From positions 1-36,274 of IMG/VR virus record IMGVR_UViG_3300027881_000043: a stretch of DNA of 36,274 bases. One strand, 5' to 3'. Both the position numbers and the translations under genes were made by a program. Shown here in pieces: positions 8,174 to 18,805 of the stretch. The stretch's first letter is position 1. Every line of letters begins with the position of its first letter. Source of the stretch: a virus. The notes beneath the pieces were generated by a model. That model saw only the letters and a list, made by a program, of their open reading frames with translations. It searched no databases and was not told the DNA's origin.

Positions 8174-9121
8174 ATGCCAACAACAAATGTAGTTACATCT
8201 AGTTCGACTCCACCGTGGCTATCGGCTGAGTATGAACACCTTATGGGTCGTGCTCGCGAGCAAAGCGAGACGGGCTACCAGACGTATAACAACCCCAGGT
8301 TGGCTGAGTTCAACCAGGACCAGGAGACTGCGTTCCAGATGGGGCGCGACAATCTCGGTGTTGCACAAGGGCTGCAGGACGAGGGTCTCGCGACAATGCG
8401 GGCTGCTGGGCAGGCTCCTACACAGGCTGGCATCCAACAGTACATGAATCCTTATTCTAATCTAGTACAGCAGAACACGCTGGAAGAGATGAATAGGCAA
8501 AACCAAATCGATAATACTAGAGTGCAGGCTGGCGCAGTAAACGCAGGTGCGTTCGGTGGTTCACGCCATGGGATCGTAGAGGCCGAAATGGCGCGCAATC
8601 AGTCGCAGCAGAAGCAGCGATACATTGACCAGTCCAACCAGGCCAACTATCAACAAGGCCTCAATCAATTCAACAACCAACAGCAGGTTCAGATGGGCCT
8701 CGGCGGTGCCATTGCCGGACAAGGAAGCGTACGCCAAGGCATGAATGCGCAGGACGTATCTTCGCTGGCAGGCATCGGCTCTGTCAACCAGGGTTACGAC
8801 CAGCAGAACCTGAACATGGCCTACGATGATTTCACGCGCCAACAGAATCATCCGAGGCAGAACATCTCCTGGTATAACAACTTGCTACAAGGACATGGGC
8901 AGGACGGATCATCCACGAAGACTACAACAAAACCAGACCCCAGCTCGATATCCCAGATTGGTGGGATCGTGTCGGGCATCGGAAGCTACCTGGGCAACAA
9001 TCCTGGCATCGTAAGCGGTGTCTCTGATTGGGTCGGCGGGCTGTTCAGTAGCGGCGGCGGCGGTATGGACACCATGTCTGCGTTCTCTGATACGCTCAGT
9101 GATCCGAATGACTGGATATAG
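8174..9121 (+). CDS. Internal virion / DNA-ejection-type protein
   Basis: This is a 315-residue, Gln/Asn-rich, mostly helical protein. The central MNPYSNLVQQNTLEEMNRQNQ-type stretch and the following AGAVNAGAFGGSRHGIVEAE are a pattern found in many phage internal or ejection proteins near the tail genes (the MNPY start, the GAFGGSR core). The C-terminus is a glycine-rich hydrophobic segment (IGGIVSGIGSYLGNNPGI), possibly membrane-active. AGGA lies 9 nt upstream of the ATG. It is followed after 9 nt by another virion-type gene. Assignment rests on remembered family patterns and position. Confidence 0.62.
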   Translation: MPTTNVVTSSSTPPWLSAEYEHLMGRAREQSETGYQTYNNPRLAEFNQDQETAFQMGRDNLGVAQGLQDEGLATMRAAGQAPTQAGIQQYMNPYSNLVQQNTLEEMNRQNQIDNTRVQAGAVNAGAFGGSRHGIVEAEMARNQSQQKQRYIDQSNQANYQQGLNQFNNQQQVQMGLGGAIAGQGSVRQGMNAQDVSSLAGIGSVNQGYDQQNLNMAYDDFTRQQNHPRQNISWYNNLLQGHGQDGSSTKTTTKPDPSSISQIGGIVSGIGSYLGNNPGIVSGVSDWVGGLFSSGGGGMDTMSAFSDTLSDPNDWI

Positions 9122-9130
9122 GAGCGAGAT

Positions 9131-10231
9131 ATGTCAGTAATTGGCGAAGGTATCATGGGCTTCCTGAAGCAACAGGAAGCTGATAACGTCCGCAGAAAAA
9201 CAAACCCAGCAGGTACCAAGAAGGCTGTCGGTGTACCCAACCCCTATGACAACGCTGTGGCGGGTGCTGCTGGACGGCGTCCGACTGATGTTAAACCCGC
9301 CCCGGCGACTCCGCCACGAGGCTCAGGCATGATCTCTGACTATATCAGGGAGCGCGAGGAGCTGCGGCAAAACGGGCAGGTTACTACCTACCAGGACCAG
9401 CGCCCATTCGACCGCGTCGACAACGACCGTAACCCGGTGACCACAGGGCTTGGAATCCTGGACGGACCAGAGCGCAAGCTATATATGCCACGCCCAAATC
9501 CCTCCAGAGCGAACCCAGAGGTGGCACAGAAGGCTGGCGTACCCATCATGAATGATAATCCGCCAGCAGAGGAAATAGCTCCAGTCCCTTCATCGTCGGT
9601 TGGCGGTGGCACGCAGGGCAAGGACATCCAGGCAGAGGACAAAGGCTGGTGGCAGAAGATTGCTGAGGCTGGACAGAATAAGGGCGGTACCAACTACTGG
9701 GACACCCTGGCCAAGATGGGTGCAGTCATGTCCCAGAACAAGGCTGTGGGTGACAACGCATTCCTGCAGGATCTTGCTGCGGGCGTCGGTACTGCGGCCC
9801 TCGACGACAAGACACAGCGACAAGAGCGTTCGGCTTCGGCTGCAGCCAAGCAAAAGATGCAGATTGAACAGCGCAAGGCCCAGGCGGCTGAGCTGACGGC
9901 GCGTGCTGCATGGAAGAAGGCGGGCATGCCCACTGGGAAGCTCCAAGAGTACGACAACATCTTCCGACAAGAGTCGTTGGAAGTCCTGCCACATGTTGTG
10001 TCAGGCAAGATCTCACCGGAGAAAGCGCGGCGAATCATTGCACAGCGTTCTCTGGCGCGGATGTATCCTAACGCTGAAGAGAAGGCACTTGCCGCTTTGG
10101 CTGCCGATCCTATGACGATGGGACCACAGAAGGAAGCTATCCTTGCTCGCATTGAAGCGATGAGCGGGCCGCGGAGAATTCCTGGACAGGGTAAAACCTG
10201 GGATAGTATGCACCTTAAACAATTGAAGTAA
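9131..10231 (+). CDS. Virion-module protein of unknown function
   Basis: This is a 366-residue protein preceded by GGAGCGAG at a good distance from the ATG. The N-terminal half is Pro/Arg/Asp-rich and probably disordered (TPPRGSGMI, RPFDRVDNDRNP). A helical domain then begins near residue 175 (WWQKIAEAGQNKGG, YWDTLAKMGAVMSQ) and runs into a charged coiled-coil-like segment rich in Gln, Lys and Ala. No catalytic motif is visible. It sits between the ejection-type protein and the giant protein and probably belongs with them. It carries a 12-mer copy at 9495-9506 (PNPS). Confidence 0.62.
   Translation: MSVIGEGIMGFLKQQEADNVRRKTNPAGTKKAVGVPNPYDNAVAGAAGRRPTDVKPAPATPPRGSGMISDYIREREELRQNGQVTTYQDQRPFDRVDNDRNPVTTGLGILDGPERKLYMPRPNPSRANPEVAQKAGVPIMNDNPPAEEIAPVPSSSVGGGTQGKDIQAEDKGWWQKIAEAGQNKGGTNYWDTLAKMGAVMSQNKAVGDNAFLQDLAAGVGTAALDDKTQRQERSASAAAKQKMQIEQRKAQAAELTARAAWKKAGMPTGKLQEYDNIFRQESLEVLPHVVSGKISPEKARRIIAQRSLARMYPNAEEKALAALAADPMTMGPQKEAILARIEAMSGPRRIPGQGKTWDSMHLKQLK
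9495..9506 (+). repeat. Dispersed 12-mer, copy 2
   Basis: Exact CAAATCCCTCCA inside a virion gene, read in a different frame from copy 1, as PNPS. Confidence 0.9.
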
Positions 10232-10237
10232 GGTCCA

Positions 10238-13200
10238 ATGGCAGAATTCGAACTGCCTACTGGAGAAGTAGTTTACGTACCTGAAGAGCATGTCGGGTCT
10301 GAGGCTGCAGCGCAAGCGATACAACAGCGTTTCCTCTCTCCAGAGGCGAACAAAAACTCAATAGTGGGTGCGCTCCATAGAGCAGAGGCAGCGCGCAACA
10401 CTGAATACAACCCGACGAGTAGCTCGGTCGGCGAGGATTTTGTACGCTTCAACAACTTTTACGAGAACAAACGTCTCGCTGTCATGGCTAACGCCTGGGG
10501 TGACGACAAGGTAGACACGTGGATCGAGCGTGGCTCCCGGCCGGAAGAAGTTCCCAAAGAAATCAAAGAGTATACTGACCGTGTCCTGGGTGCGACTACC
10601 ACCCCTGAGGATGTGGGCGCTATCACGCGTGGCTTTATCAGCCAGCTTGGTGGTGGCAATGCAGAGATGCTCGGCCAAGCCATGCAGGCTCTCGGCGATA
10701 CCTCAGGTCTAGACCACGTCCAGAGGTGGGGTGCTGACGTCGTACGCTGGGGCGAAGACAACGCTGAGGGCTACGACCTACACGAACCCAAGCTCGAGGA
10801 CGTTGACAGTGTCGGCGGGTTCTTCACCTATGTTGGTGAGGGCATCGGTGAGCTAGCTGCCACCCTAGTGCCAGTCGGTGCTGCGTCGTTGCTGGGGGCG
10901 GCTGCGGGTTCCACAGTAGCTCCAGGTCTGGGCACAGTTGGTGGTGCTGCCCTCGGAGCAGGTACCACATCATACGTATTCGGCGTTGGCGAGACTCGTC
11001 AGGCTATCATGCAAGACCCCACCGTGCAGCAGCGCATACGCGACGGTGAAATCACACACAACGACATAGCCAAACTCTCCCTTATCGCGGGCGTGCCTAT
11101 CGCTCTGCTTGATGTCTATGGTTTGGGTAAGGCCACGCAGGTCGCTAGTCGGGACGCACGTGCCAAGATCAAGGGCGCGCTAATCAAATACATTCTGGCC
11201 AGCAGCGCCAAGGGTGCGGGCTATGAGGGCACCACGGAAGGTGCGCAGGAGGTCATCACCACGGCATTCAAGAACGCGGTGGGCGATGGCGACTGGGACA
11301 CCGAGGATCTCAGTGGTATCATGAACGCCGCGGCTAAGGGTACCATCGGTGGTACGGCACTCGGTACTGGCGGCAGTGCATACAAGGCTGGCAGGGTTGC
11401 ATACAGTGACAGGCTCATCGATAGGGCCATGCAGAATGCGCCTCGGGAAACGGACCCTGTGTCTGAGGAAGCGGGCATCGACGACACACCAGAGCAGCAA
11501 GATTCTGCGATGGCCTACTATGAAGAGCTGGTGCGTGGGCACAACCGTGAGGAACTCGGCGACGAGGATGCCACCGTCTATGACTTCAACACCACGATGG
11601 ATAGGCTCCGTGAAGACGAGACGCTGGCCGAGAGGGAGATTGAAGAACTAAAGCGGAGGACACCACAGCGCGACCCCAACGACACACGCACGACTGAGGA
11701 CAAGGAAGCCGCAGCAGCAACAGAGGGTGGCACGGTTGACCCCCAAATCCCTCCAAGCACCGACCCTGATACGCTGCGTGATGCTGGCTTCACCGAGAGT
11801 GAGATCCGTGATCCTAAGCACGTCGATCCTTACAAGGTTAGAACCGCTAAGGAGGGATTTGGGTATGTCGCAGGAGAGTGGCGGCCGATCACCCAAAAGG
11901 ATGTTACCCGCGAACGTGCGGAAGCGAAGATCCGGCAGGACAAAGATAAGACGTCGCTGCAGTTGTGGGTTACTAAGCACGGTATCTGGGAGGGCAAGCA
12001 CGCCAACATCTTTGGAAGTGACAGTCCGGCAATGACGTACGAAGAGGCTGTTGCACGGACTGAGAACACCGAGAAATATAATAGCATCGCTAACAAGTAT
12101 TCCCGTCAGCTCAAGCGGCGCAAGGATTGGGGTGCGCAGAACCCCGGTTACTTCAAGTCGGAGGCTAAGCGCAAGGCTAAGGAGAAGCGCGCCGCGGCTA
12201 AGCGGGCGCAGGCTCGTGTTGAGGAAGCTGTCAAGAAGGAAATCGTGCCAGTTGCGGAGGCTCCCGTCGAGCCTGAAGAAGTGGCAATGCACCAGATCGA
12301 CGAAGAAATACAGGAAAAGGTTGCAGAACACCGCACAGTGTCCGAACACCGCATCGATCCTACACCTATAACGACAGTTAACGCAGCAAACAGCCACGAA
12401 CTGCAGCTTATTGCGAACAAGCGTCGTGAAGCTGAGATGCAGCGGCGAGCTGCTGAAGATGCTGCGCTGGATGAGGCGCAGGACGAGCGTAATGCGAAGC
12501 TGCGTGCGGAGATTGTGGAGCTGCAGGCCCAGGCGCGGGAGGCTGATAGACAGGCTGCTCGGGCTGAAGCGGAAGCTGCCACCTCTGCCAAGGCTAAGGG
12601 CCTGGCCGAAGAGCACCAGCGGATGTGGACGGCGATCGCCAACAAGGACATGTCCAGCTACGGCGATGTAGTAGCCCTGGCCCAGGAGCTGCGGAGCTTG
12701 GGGCAGACGATCACACAAGACGATGTACCTGTCCTAGCCCACATGACTAGCAAGGCCCGTCAGGGTGATGCTGCGCTGGGTGGGTCTGGTGCGAGCTACC
12801 GTGAGCTGTTGAAGCGCCAGGTCTTGGAGTTCCTGCCTGAGGTCAACTTCATGTTGGCGGACACGTCGATTGCATCTCTCGATGATGGGTTCTCCCGACT
12901 GCACGATCCGGTGCTGCGTGTCCTACAGAAGATACCGACCAAGAGCATGCCCATCAAGGACTGGCTCGACGTCATCAGGGGTGCCACCAACCAGCTATAC
13001 GTAGACATGCTGATGGTGCAGGACACCCACGACGGTTCCATTGACCCCATGACAGACGAGGAGCTGTCGGAGAAGAAGACCAAGCACTTCATGATGAACT
13101 GGGTGCGCGAGCGCCAGCTTCACATCGTTGAGGTTGTCAGCAACGTCAATGCTGCGGAGTCTCCACCACACATGGGCCGTCGCGGCACCATCATAGGTGA

Positions 13201-16200
13201 TAACCCTGCGCTCAAGAACTACAAAGAGATCCATCTCACCGCCCCCCACGTGCCAGCCACATGGAATGACGGACACGGCTTTGCACATGACATTCTGAAT
13301 CCCATCGGGCGGATTCGTATGCACGACATGGTAACACACGACGGTCAGTCAGTCCTCATGCTCGAGGAACTGCAGCCACCAACCAAGTCTAACTTCGCCA
13401 AGATGCCCGCGTACCTGCAAGAGAATTGGCAGAGCCTGCTCATGCGGCGTGCGTATGCCTATGCTATTGCAAACGGCTACAAGCAGATGGCGTGGACGGA
13501 CGGTATGACACAGGCCCTGCGCAATGGGCACACAGTCAAGCCTACCGCTGTGCGTAAGATTACGACGGCCCAAGGCGAGGCAAAGTACTACTGGTCAGAC
13601 TATAACAACTGGTTCGTTGCGACTGTTGAAGCGCAAGACAAACTTATGTCGGATGACTTGAAAGCAGCAGTTGCCGCCAGCTCCACGACTACGTCAGTGG
13701 ATGACATGTCGGATGCAAGTGCTGGCCCTAGTGTGGGGCGTTTGCTTGACCATCCGTTTACTCGGACTACCATTTCAGAAGGAATGGTTGCGGACGAGAT
13801 TCAGGACGAGGCTCAAATACCCTTCTCCCCTACACATATTACTACAGTCTTCTTTGGTAGCGAGTGGCCTGTTGAGATGCAGGGTGATCACTTCGTTGCA
13901 TTCTCATCCATGGCCTATGAAGCAGAGATCATCGACGAGTCTGCTATTCCAGAAGATCTCATGCGAGAGATTCAAGATGCTAGAATCACGACCAGCGAGT
14001 ACGACGTAATTACGTATGTTGAACCTTGGCTGCAAGCGCTGGCTAAAGAGAACAACCTGCAGGAATACAAACTGTCGGCTGAGGACAAGAACAACCCCAA
14101 GATGTGGCTCCACGAGACATCGTGGGAGACGGCGCACTATGACAGGCGCATGCCACGCACCGCCAAGAAGATGGGCAACGAGCAGCCGGGCAAATACAAG
14201 TCGACCGTCGGTGAAGTAGCCTGGGATGCCGGTGCTAAGGGTCGTGTCACCAAGCGTGTGCACATGCTGGAGGTGCCGGTCGACGGCACTGTGATCATGA
14301 AGGCCGTGGCACCTGATCCCACCAGCAACACACCCTGGAGAGAACTCAATGAGATTGGCAAGGAGCGCCAGGACCACCTCAATGAACTCATCTACAAATC
14401 CCTCCAGGAATTGGCTGCACTCATTGCTCCCGGGGCCAAGATCGATAAGAACAATGCTGTCGTCGAGGCTTACCACGGCAAGAAGTGGGGTGGTATATCT
14501 ATGGGTAGCACCATCTGGCTGGCCCTAGACCGTATGCGCCCAGGCGAGAAGCGCTGGAACGAGGCGCTGTTCACGGCCTTCCATGAGATGGTCCATTACC
14601 TCGACAGAGAACATAACCTGATGGATGACGCCAAGTCAATCATTGCAGAGGATCTCGGTTCTGCGCAGGCTCTGGTGGCTGAGTACTACGGACAGGAACT
14701 TGGCTTCGGTCGCGAACATATCTACAAGATCATGCAGGAGATGGAGGCTAACCCACAGGAAGCGCTAGCCTATACCGCCTCCGTGTTCATGATCCAACAG
14801 CAGCAGCAAGACATGCGCATGCAGCGCTGGCCTGTACCCATGCAGAAGCTCCTTCGTCGTCTGATGAAGTGGCTCCGACGGTTCCGAAATGCTCTGATGA
14901 GCGGCGGCTTCACACGCATGGATGACATCTTCCAGGAGGTCAGAGACGGTCGACGTGGAGCACAGCTCAGCCTTGATCGCAACCCAGCCGCACACCAGAC
15001 AGCGATTCAGATGGCGCAGCAGCTAGCCATGGGCGAAGAGGCCTTCCGGCGCTGGTTCCAGGGGAGCCATGCCATCGACGGGGGCGGTCGACCACTAGTC
15101 CTCAGCATCCCTTCGCAGACAGGTGACCCCCTGATGACGGACTTCGCAGGTCCCATCGGTCCGGGCATCTACATGTACGACAACCCACTGCACGCTGCTA
15201 AGCACGCCGAGGACACCCAGGCGTACGAGTACCTGCGCGACTTCATGCCTGATGACATGGGGCCTGCAGAGCTAGAGGCGTGGCAGGAGTGGCACAACGC
15301 AGGCTTCCAAGGGCCTCAGGTGTTCCCTGGTGTGGCCTCTATCAAGGACCCTCTCTATGCTGATAGACCTATTACAGATATTCAGCGTGCTTGGATGCAC
15401 CGGCAGGTTGACCCCCTTGTGGAGAACTACCCCGTCGAAGCTGCAGGTATTAAAGCTACCATTGATCAAGCCGTTACTCTTCAAGATCTGATCAATTCTG
15501 ATACGCCTATGGTTGCGGAGTTTCCTCTCCAGATCGCACGCAAGGGTGGCTTTGATGGCATGCGTATGGACGGTGTCTGGATTGCACTAGACAACAACGC
15601 CAAGGACTTGCAGGAGAACGTACACGAGGCCAACCAGGCACTCATCGACATCACACGCAACTGGCGTAAGCCGCAGGTTGCTCTGGACTATGAGAAGCAG
15701 GCACCTACGGACGTCTCAAAGTGGAAGAGTTTCTTTGCCTCACCGCGGGGCGCGGCCAAGCGCAACGGATACATGGCTAAGGCCTACATGGCTGGCTCGG
15801 ACATGAAGCGCTGGGGTTCCCAGATCGTGGCCAATTCCACTATGCACATCCGCCCCTACGTGCAGCTCAGTAGTGAGAAGAAGGACATTGCCAACAAGGT
15901 CATGGAGGTGGCACGCATAAATGGCAAGAAGCTTATCCTGACTAGAGATAACCACATCGTCATAGAAAACACAACGGGTCGTGACCTCCAACTCTCTAAG
16001 AGGGATGAGGTGGTACGTGTTGAGGACCTGGAAACTGTTGAGGCCCTTATCTCCATGCAGACGTTGGGCGAAGAGATGCTCGGGTATTTCAAGGAAGCCT
16101 ACCTGCACGAACAAGAGTACACACTGACACAGACTGGTCATCGGGCACAGGTGCCTACTGACCTGACTGCCGAGAAGGCTACGGAGATGAAGAACAACTT

Positions 16201-18805
16201 CAAAGCCTGGGCGCAGACAGAACAACTGATTGCTGGCGAGGGTGAGAAGAGCAGAATAGCAGACAAGTTCCGCACACAAGCTGAGCGCTTTACGGAGATT
16301 GCTAAGCATCTCAAAGAGCTAGAGCATCAAATGCAAGACTCCATGTACGTGCCGTTCAGTCGGTTCGGTGAGTGGGGTATGGCTCTCGAGGCACCCAAGC
16401 TCGATGAAGATGGTAACATAATCACCGACGATCTCGGCGAGATAGTCTATGAGGACTCGGCATTCCTGTCCTTTGAGGAAGAGTGGACGGTGAAGGGTAA
16501 GAGGATCAACAATGCCAAGGTCAATACGGAAGTAGCTGAGGCTCTCGGCCGACGTGAAGGCTCGCGTGTTAAGAAGGGTGATGGCAAGGGCGTTGCTGTC
16601 TACGAACTAGACGAGGAAGGCAAACCCGGCACAGAGGTTCATTGGAAGAAGCTAAGCAAGCAGGCTACACCTGAGCTGATCAACGATACTATAGAGGATC
16701 TCAAGGAACAGTACCCAGGCTTGATCATCAGGGAAGAGACGCGCGACGAAGCGCCCATGTTCAAGATGACCAAGAACATCATCAACCGCATGGCGGGCAA
16801 CCCCCTGCAGGCTATGGACATGTTGGTGGGGCAGCTCAGTGACGCCAAGAAGGACGCCTACAAAGACATCGACACCCTGGTCAAGCAGCTTGTCAAGCAG
16901 CGTGGCTTTGGTGCTCACCTCAAGCACTCCCAGATGCTTGACGGTTACTCCACTGACTTCGAGAAGGCTTGGGGCAGGTATATCATTGGTGCGGCTGGCT
17001 TTGCATCGCGCATGAAGTATGGCATGAAGCTCAAGCAGATCGTGGGTAACATCCCTGCTGAGATGCCTCAAGTCAAAGAGAATGCGGACAAGTATCTCAA
17101 GAATATCATGGAGCCAACCGAGGATTTGAAGAAGATTCGGGCGCTTACGTTCTTCTGGTACCTAGGCTTTAACATGAGTTCTGCTGCTATACAGCTCATG
17201 AACCTACCTATGTACTCTGCACCCCACCTGAGCGGGCTTACAGGGAGCCTCAGGGCCTACCAGGAGGTGACCGCCGGGTTCGCTATTGCTGCTAAACTCA
17301 TGGGTACGCAGGGTCTGAAGAAGACCAAGGGCCTCAAGAAGTTCGCGGGACAGGTCACAGGTGACCCGCATTGGGACAGCCCTGAGGTGCGCAAACTATT
17401 TAAGAACGACGCAGAGTTCGAGGCTGTCAAGCGCGCGTGGGACGAGGGCTTCCTGGCTCCGATGCTCATGCTGCAGCAGGTTGGCGTGACCACCAATGAC
17501 ATCCCCAACTGGCGCTACGCCAAGGACATGAACAAGATTGTCACGATGGGACAGAACTACAGTGCCGCAGCGTTCGGCGCGATGGAGAAGATGGGTCGTA
17601 TTGCCCAGTTCATTGCAGCCTACCGCATTGCACAAGACCCCAAATCCCTCCAGAATGCTAACCGCAATCTCAAGGACGAGTCTTTGTGGAACGAGATGAA
17701 CAGGCAGGACCCAACTGATCCAGCTTACAACTTCTCCATCTACATGCTTGACGACATCATGGGGCAGTTCGATAAGACCAACCGGGCACCGTACGAGAAC
17801 ATGCCTGGCGGTTTGATTGTCTTCCAGTTCCAGACCTGGGTGCGTCAGATCCTGTCCACCATCTTGAGCAACATAGCTCACCGCGGACCGGGTGGCAAGC
17901 TGGCTGCTCTCCAGATGGGTGCGATGATGCTGATCTTTGCTGGGTATGAGGGCATGCCGGGGGCGGAGGATGCCGAGGATCTGGCAGAAGAAATCCATGG
18001 TATGTTCTCTGACTACGACCTGGACATCACCCAATTCCTCAGAGATTTTGCTCGTGATGAGATGGGCATGAGCGACGGCGCTATCTCTGCATTGATGCAT
18101 GGTGTGCTACGGCCCATGGCTGGTGTCGCTATCGACAAGCGGCTTGGCCTCGGTAAGTTCCCTGGCTCTGAGCTGGCGCGCTCCATATTTGGAGAGGGTG
18201 ACGCCTACGAGATCGCCGGTCCAACTGGCTCGACCTTCGTCGGTAGCTACAAGGAGTATGACCGACGTCGTGAAGGTGGTGAAGGCATGCCTGCAGCACT
18301 CTTCAGATCTATGACACCACAGTTCGTCAAGAATCTAACAAGCATGGTCATGAATGCAGGCGAGGGCTACAAGACACAGCGTGGGCACACCGTCGTCTCG
18401 AAGGAAGACATCAAGGCATACCACCACCTGCTTAAAGCGATGGGCTTCAACCCTGCCATCCTGGCTGATGCTGGTGAGAGGCGACGTGCCGAGCAACGTG
18501 AGTCGCAGGACACTGGACCTACACAAAGGTACCGCGGCAGGCTTGTGCGCATAGTGGGTGCCATGATTGATGCCCAGCGCAGGGGTGACATGGAAGCGGC
18601 GCGCGACTACGCCCAGCAGATGCAAAACATCTTCGCCAAGATACAGCGGCACAACGAACAGGCAGCTCCAGAAGACTGGATTAGAATTAACATGCGTGGC
18701 ATTATTAAGAGCGCACGTTTTGATATGAACCCTCAGCTTAGGGGCATCATGTCTGCTCCAGTGCACAAACGCAGACGCATCATGCAGATGCGCGGAGAGT
18801 TGTAA
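10238..18805 (+). CDS. Giant polyvalent / PLxRFG-type internal virion protein (2855 aa)
   Basis: This one protein carries several modules. Residues about 205-260 form a hydrophobic glycine-zipper region. Residues about 640-810 are charged coiled coil. Near residue 1040, MLEELQPP corresponds to the EEIQSD-type motif of phage polyvalent proteins. At 1449-1453 is HEMVH, a zinc-metallopeptidase HExxH motif, in FHEMVHYLD. At about 1602-1785 is a region resembling ADP-ribosyltransferase domains of polyvalent proteins (FRRWFQGS, GPGIYMYDN, GGFDGMRMDG). Near 2039 is the PFSRFG form of the PLxRFG motif. The C-terminal third has hydrophobic and helical segments (FWYLGFNMSSAAIQLMNLP) typical of this class. 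Such proteins are thought to be packaged and ejected into the host, where their enzymatic parts act early. Domain assignments are by motif recall. Confidence 0.7.
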   Translation: MAEFELPTGEVVYVPEEHVGSEAAAQAIQQRFLSPEANKNSIVGALHRAEAARNTEYNPTSSSVGEDFVRFNNFYENKRLAVMANAWGDDKVDTWIERGSRPEEVPKEIKEYTDRVLGATTTPEDVGAITRGFISQLGGGNAEMLGQAMQALGDTSGLDHVQRWGADVVRWGEDNAEGYDLHEPKLEDVDSVGGFFTYVGEGIGELAATLVPVGAASLLGAAAGSTVAPGLGTVGGAALGAGTTSYVFGVGETRQAIMQDPTVQQRIRDGEITHNDIAKLSLIAGVPIALLDVYGLGKATQVASRDARAKIKGALIKYILASSAKGAGYEGTTEGAQEVITTAFKNAVGDGDWDTEDLSGIMNAAAKGTIGGTALGTGGSAYKAGRVAYSDRLIDRAMQNAPRETDPVSEEAGIDDTPEQQDSAMAYYEELVRGHNREELGDEDATVYDFNTTMDRLREDETLAEREIEELKRRTPQRDPNDTRTTEDKEAAAATEGGTVDPQIPPSTDPDTLRDAGFTESEIRDPKHVDPYKVRTAKEGFGYVAGEWRPITQKDVTRERAEAKIRQDKDKTSLQLWVTKHGIWEGKHANIFGSDSPAMTYEEAVARTENTEKYNSIANKYSRQLKRRKDWGAQNPGYFKSEAKRKAKEKRAAAKRAQARVEEAVKKEIVPVAEAPVEPEEVAMHQIDEEIQEKVAEHRTVSEHRIDPTPITTVNAANSHELQLIANKRREAEMQRRAAEDAALDEAQDERNAKLRAEIVELQAQAREADRQAARAEAEAATSAKAKGLAEEHQRMWTAIANKDMSSYGDVVALAQELRSLGQTITQDDVPVLAHMTSKARQGDAALGGSGASYRELLKRQVLEFLPEVNFMLADTSIASLDDGFSRLHDPVLRVLQKIPTKSMPIKDWLDVIRGATNQLYVDMLMVQDTHDGSIDPMTDEELSEKKTKHFMMNWVRERQLHIVEVVSNVNAAESPPHMGRRGTIIGDNPALKNYKEIHLTAPHVPATWNDGHGFAHDILNPIGRIRMHDMVTHDGQSVLMLEELQPPTKSNFAKMPAYLQENWQSLLMRRAYAYAIANGYKQMAWTDGMTQALRNGHTVKPTAVRKITTAQGEAKYYWSDYNNWFVATVEAQDKLMSDDLKAAVAASSTTTSVDDMSDASAGPSVGRLLDHPFTRTTISEGMVADEIQDEAQIPFSPTHITTVFFGSEWPVEMQGDHFVAFSSMAYEAEIIDESAIPEDLMREIQDARITTSEYDVITYVEPWLQALAKENNLQEYKLSAEDKNNPKMWLHETSWETAHYDRRMPRTAKKMGNEQPGKYKSTVGEVAWDAGAKGRVTKRVHMLEVPVDGTVIMKAVAPDPTSNTPWRELNEIGKERQDHLNELIYKSLQELAALIAPGAKIDKNNAVVEAYHGKKWGGISMGSTIWLALDRMRPGEKRWNEALFTAFHEMVHYLDREHNLMDDAKSIIAEDLGSAQALVAEYYGQELGFGREHIYKIMQEMEANPQEALAYTASVFMIQQQQQDMRMQRWPVPMQKLLRRLMKWLRRFRNALMSGGFTRMDDIFQEVRDGRRGAQLSLDRNPAAHQTAIQMAQQLAMGEEAFRRWFQGSHAIDGGGRPLVLSIPSQTGDPLMTDFAGPIGPGIYMYDNPLHAAKHAEDTQAYEYLRDFMPDDMGPAELEAWQEWHNAGFQGPQVFPGVASIKDPLYADRPITDIQRAWMHRQVDPLVENYPVEAAGIKATIDQAVTLQDLINSDTPMVAEFPLQIARKGGFDGMRMDGVWIALDNNAKDLQENVHEANQALIDITRNWRKPQVALDYEKQAPTDVSKWKSFFASPRGAAKRNGYMAKAYMAGSDMKRWGSQIVANSTMHIRPYVQLSSEKKDIANKVMEVARINGKKLILTRDNHIVIENTTGRDLQLSKRDEVVRVEDLETVEALISMQTLGEEMLGYFKEAYLHEQEYTLTQTGHRAQVPTDLTAEKATEMKNNFKAWAQTEQLIAGEGEKSRIADKFRTQAERFTEIAKHLKELEHQMQDSMYVPFSRFGEWGMALEAPKLDEDGNIITDDLGEIVYEDSAFLSFEEEWTVKGKRINNAKVNTEVAEALGRREGSRVKKGDGKGVAVYELDEEGKPGTEVHWKKLSKQATPELINDTIEDLKEQYPGLIIREETRDEAPMFKMTKNIINRMAGNPLQAMDMLVGQLSDAKKDAYKDIDTLVKQLVKQRGFGAHLKHSQMLDGYSTDFEKAWGRYIIGAAGFASRMKYGMKLKQIVGNIPAEMPQVKENADKYLKNIMEPTEDLKKIRALTFFWYLGFNMSSAAIQLMNLPMYSAPHLSGLTGSLRAYQEVTAGFAIAAKLMGTQGLKKTKGLKKFAGQVTGDPHWDSPEVRKLFKNDAEFEAVKRAWDEGFLAPMLMLQQVGVTTNDIPNWRYAKDMNKIVTMGQNYSAAAFGAMEKMGRIAQFIAAYRIAQDPKSLQNANRNLKDESLWNEMNRQDPTDPAYNFSIYMLDDIMGQFDKTNRAPYENMPGGLIVFQFQTWVRQILSTILSNIAHRGPGGKLAALQMGAMMLIFAGYEGMPGAEDAEDLAEEIHGMFSDYDLDITQFLRDFARDEMGMSDGAISALMHGVLRPMAGVAIDKRLGLGKFPGSELARSIFGEGDAYEIAGPTGSTFVGSYKEYDRRREGGEGMPAALFRSMTPQFVKNLTSMVMNAGEGYKTQRGHTVVSKEDIKAYHHLLKAMGFNPAILADAGERRRAEQRESQDTGPTQRYRGRLVRIVGAMIDAQRRGDMEAARDYAQQMQNIFAKIQRHNEQAAPEDWIRINMRGIIKSARFDMNPQLRGIMSAPVHKRRRIMQMRGEL
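11744..11755 (+). repeat. Dispersed 12-mer, copy 3
   Basis: Exact CAAATCCCTCCA in the giant gene, read in the third frame as QIPP. A one-mismatch copy in the opposite orientation lies 96 nt further on (11851-11861, with AA in place of CT at its start). Confidence 0.9.
14395..14406 (+). repeat. Dispersed 12-mer, copy 4
   Basis: Exact CAAATCCCTCCA in the giant gene, read as KSLQ. It is one of only two copies not preceded by C. Confidence 0.9.
17641..17652 (+). repeat. Dispersed 12-mer, copy 5
   Basis: Exact CAAATCCCTCCA in the giant gene, read as KSLQ. Confidence 0.9.

Noticed and set aside
10238-18805. N4-type virion RNA polymerase as identity of the giant protein
   Set aside because: I could not find the T7-like polymerase motifs, and the protein's visible motifs (HExxH, PLxRFG-type, ART-like) belong to the polyvalent protein class.
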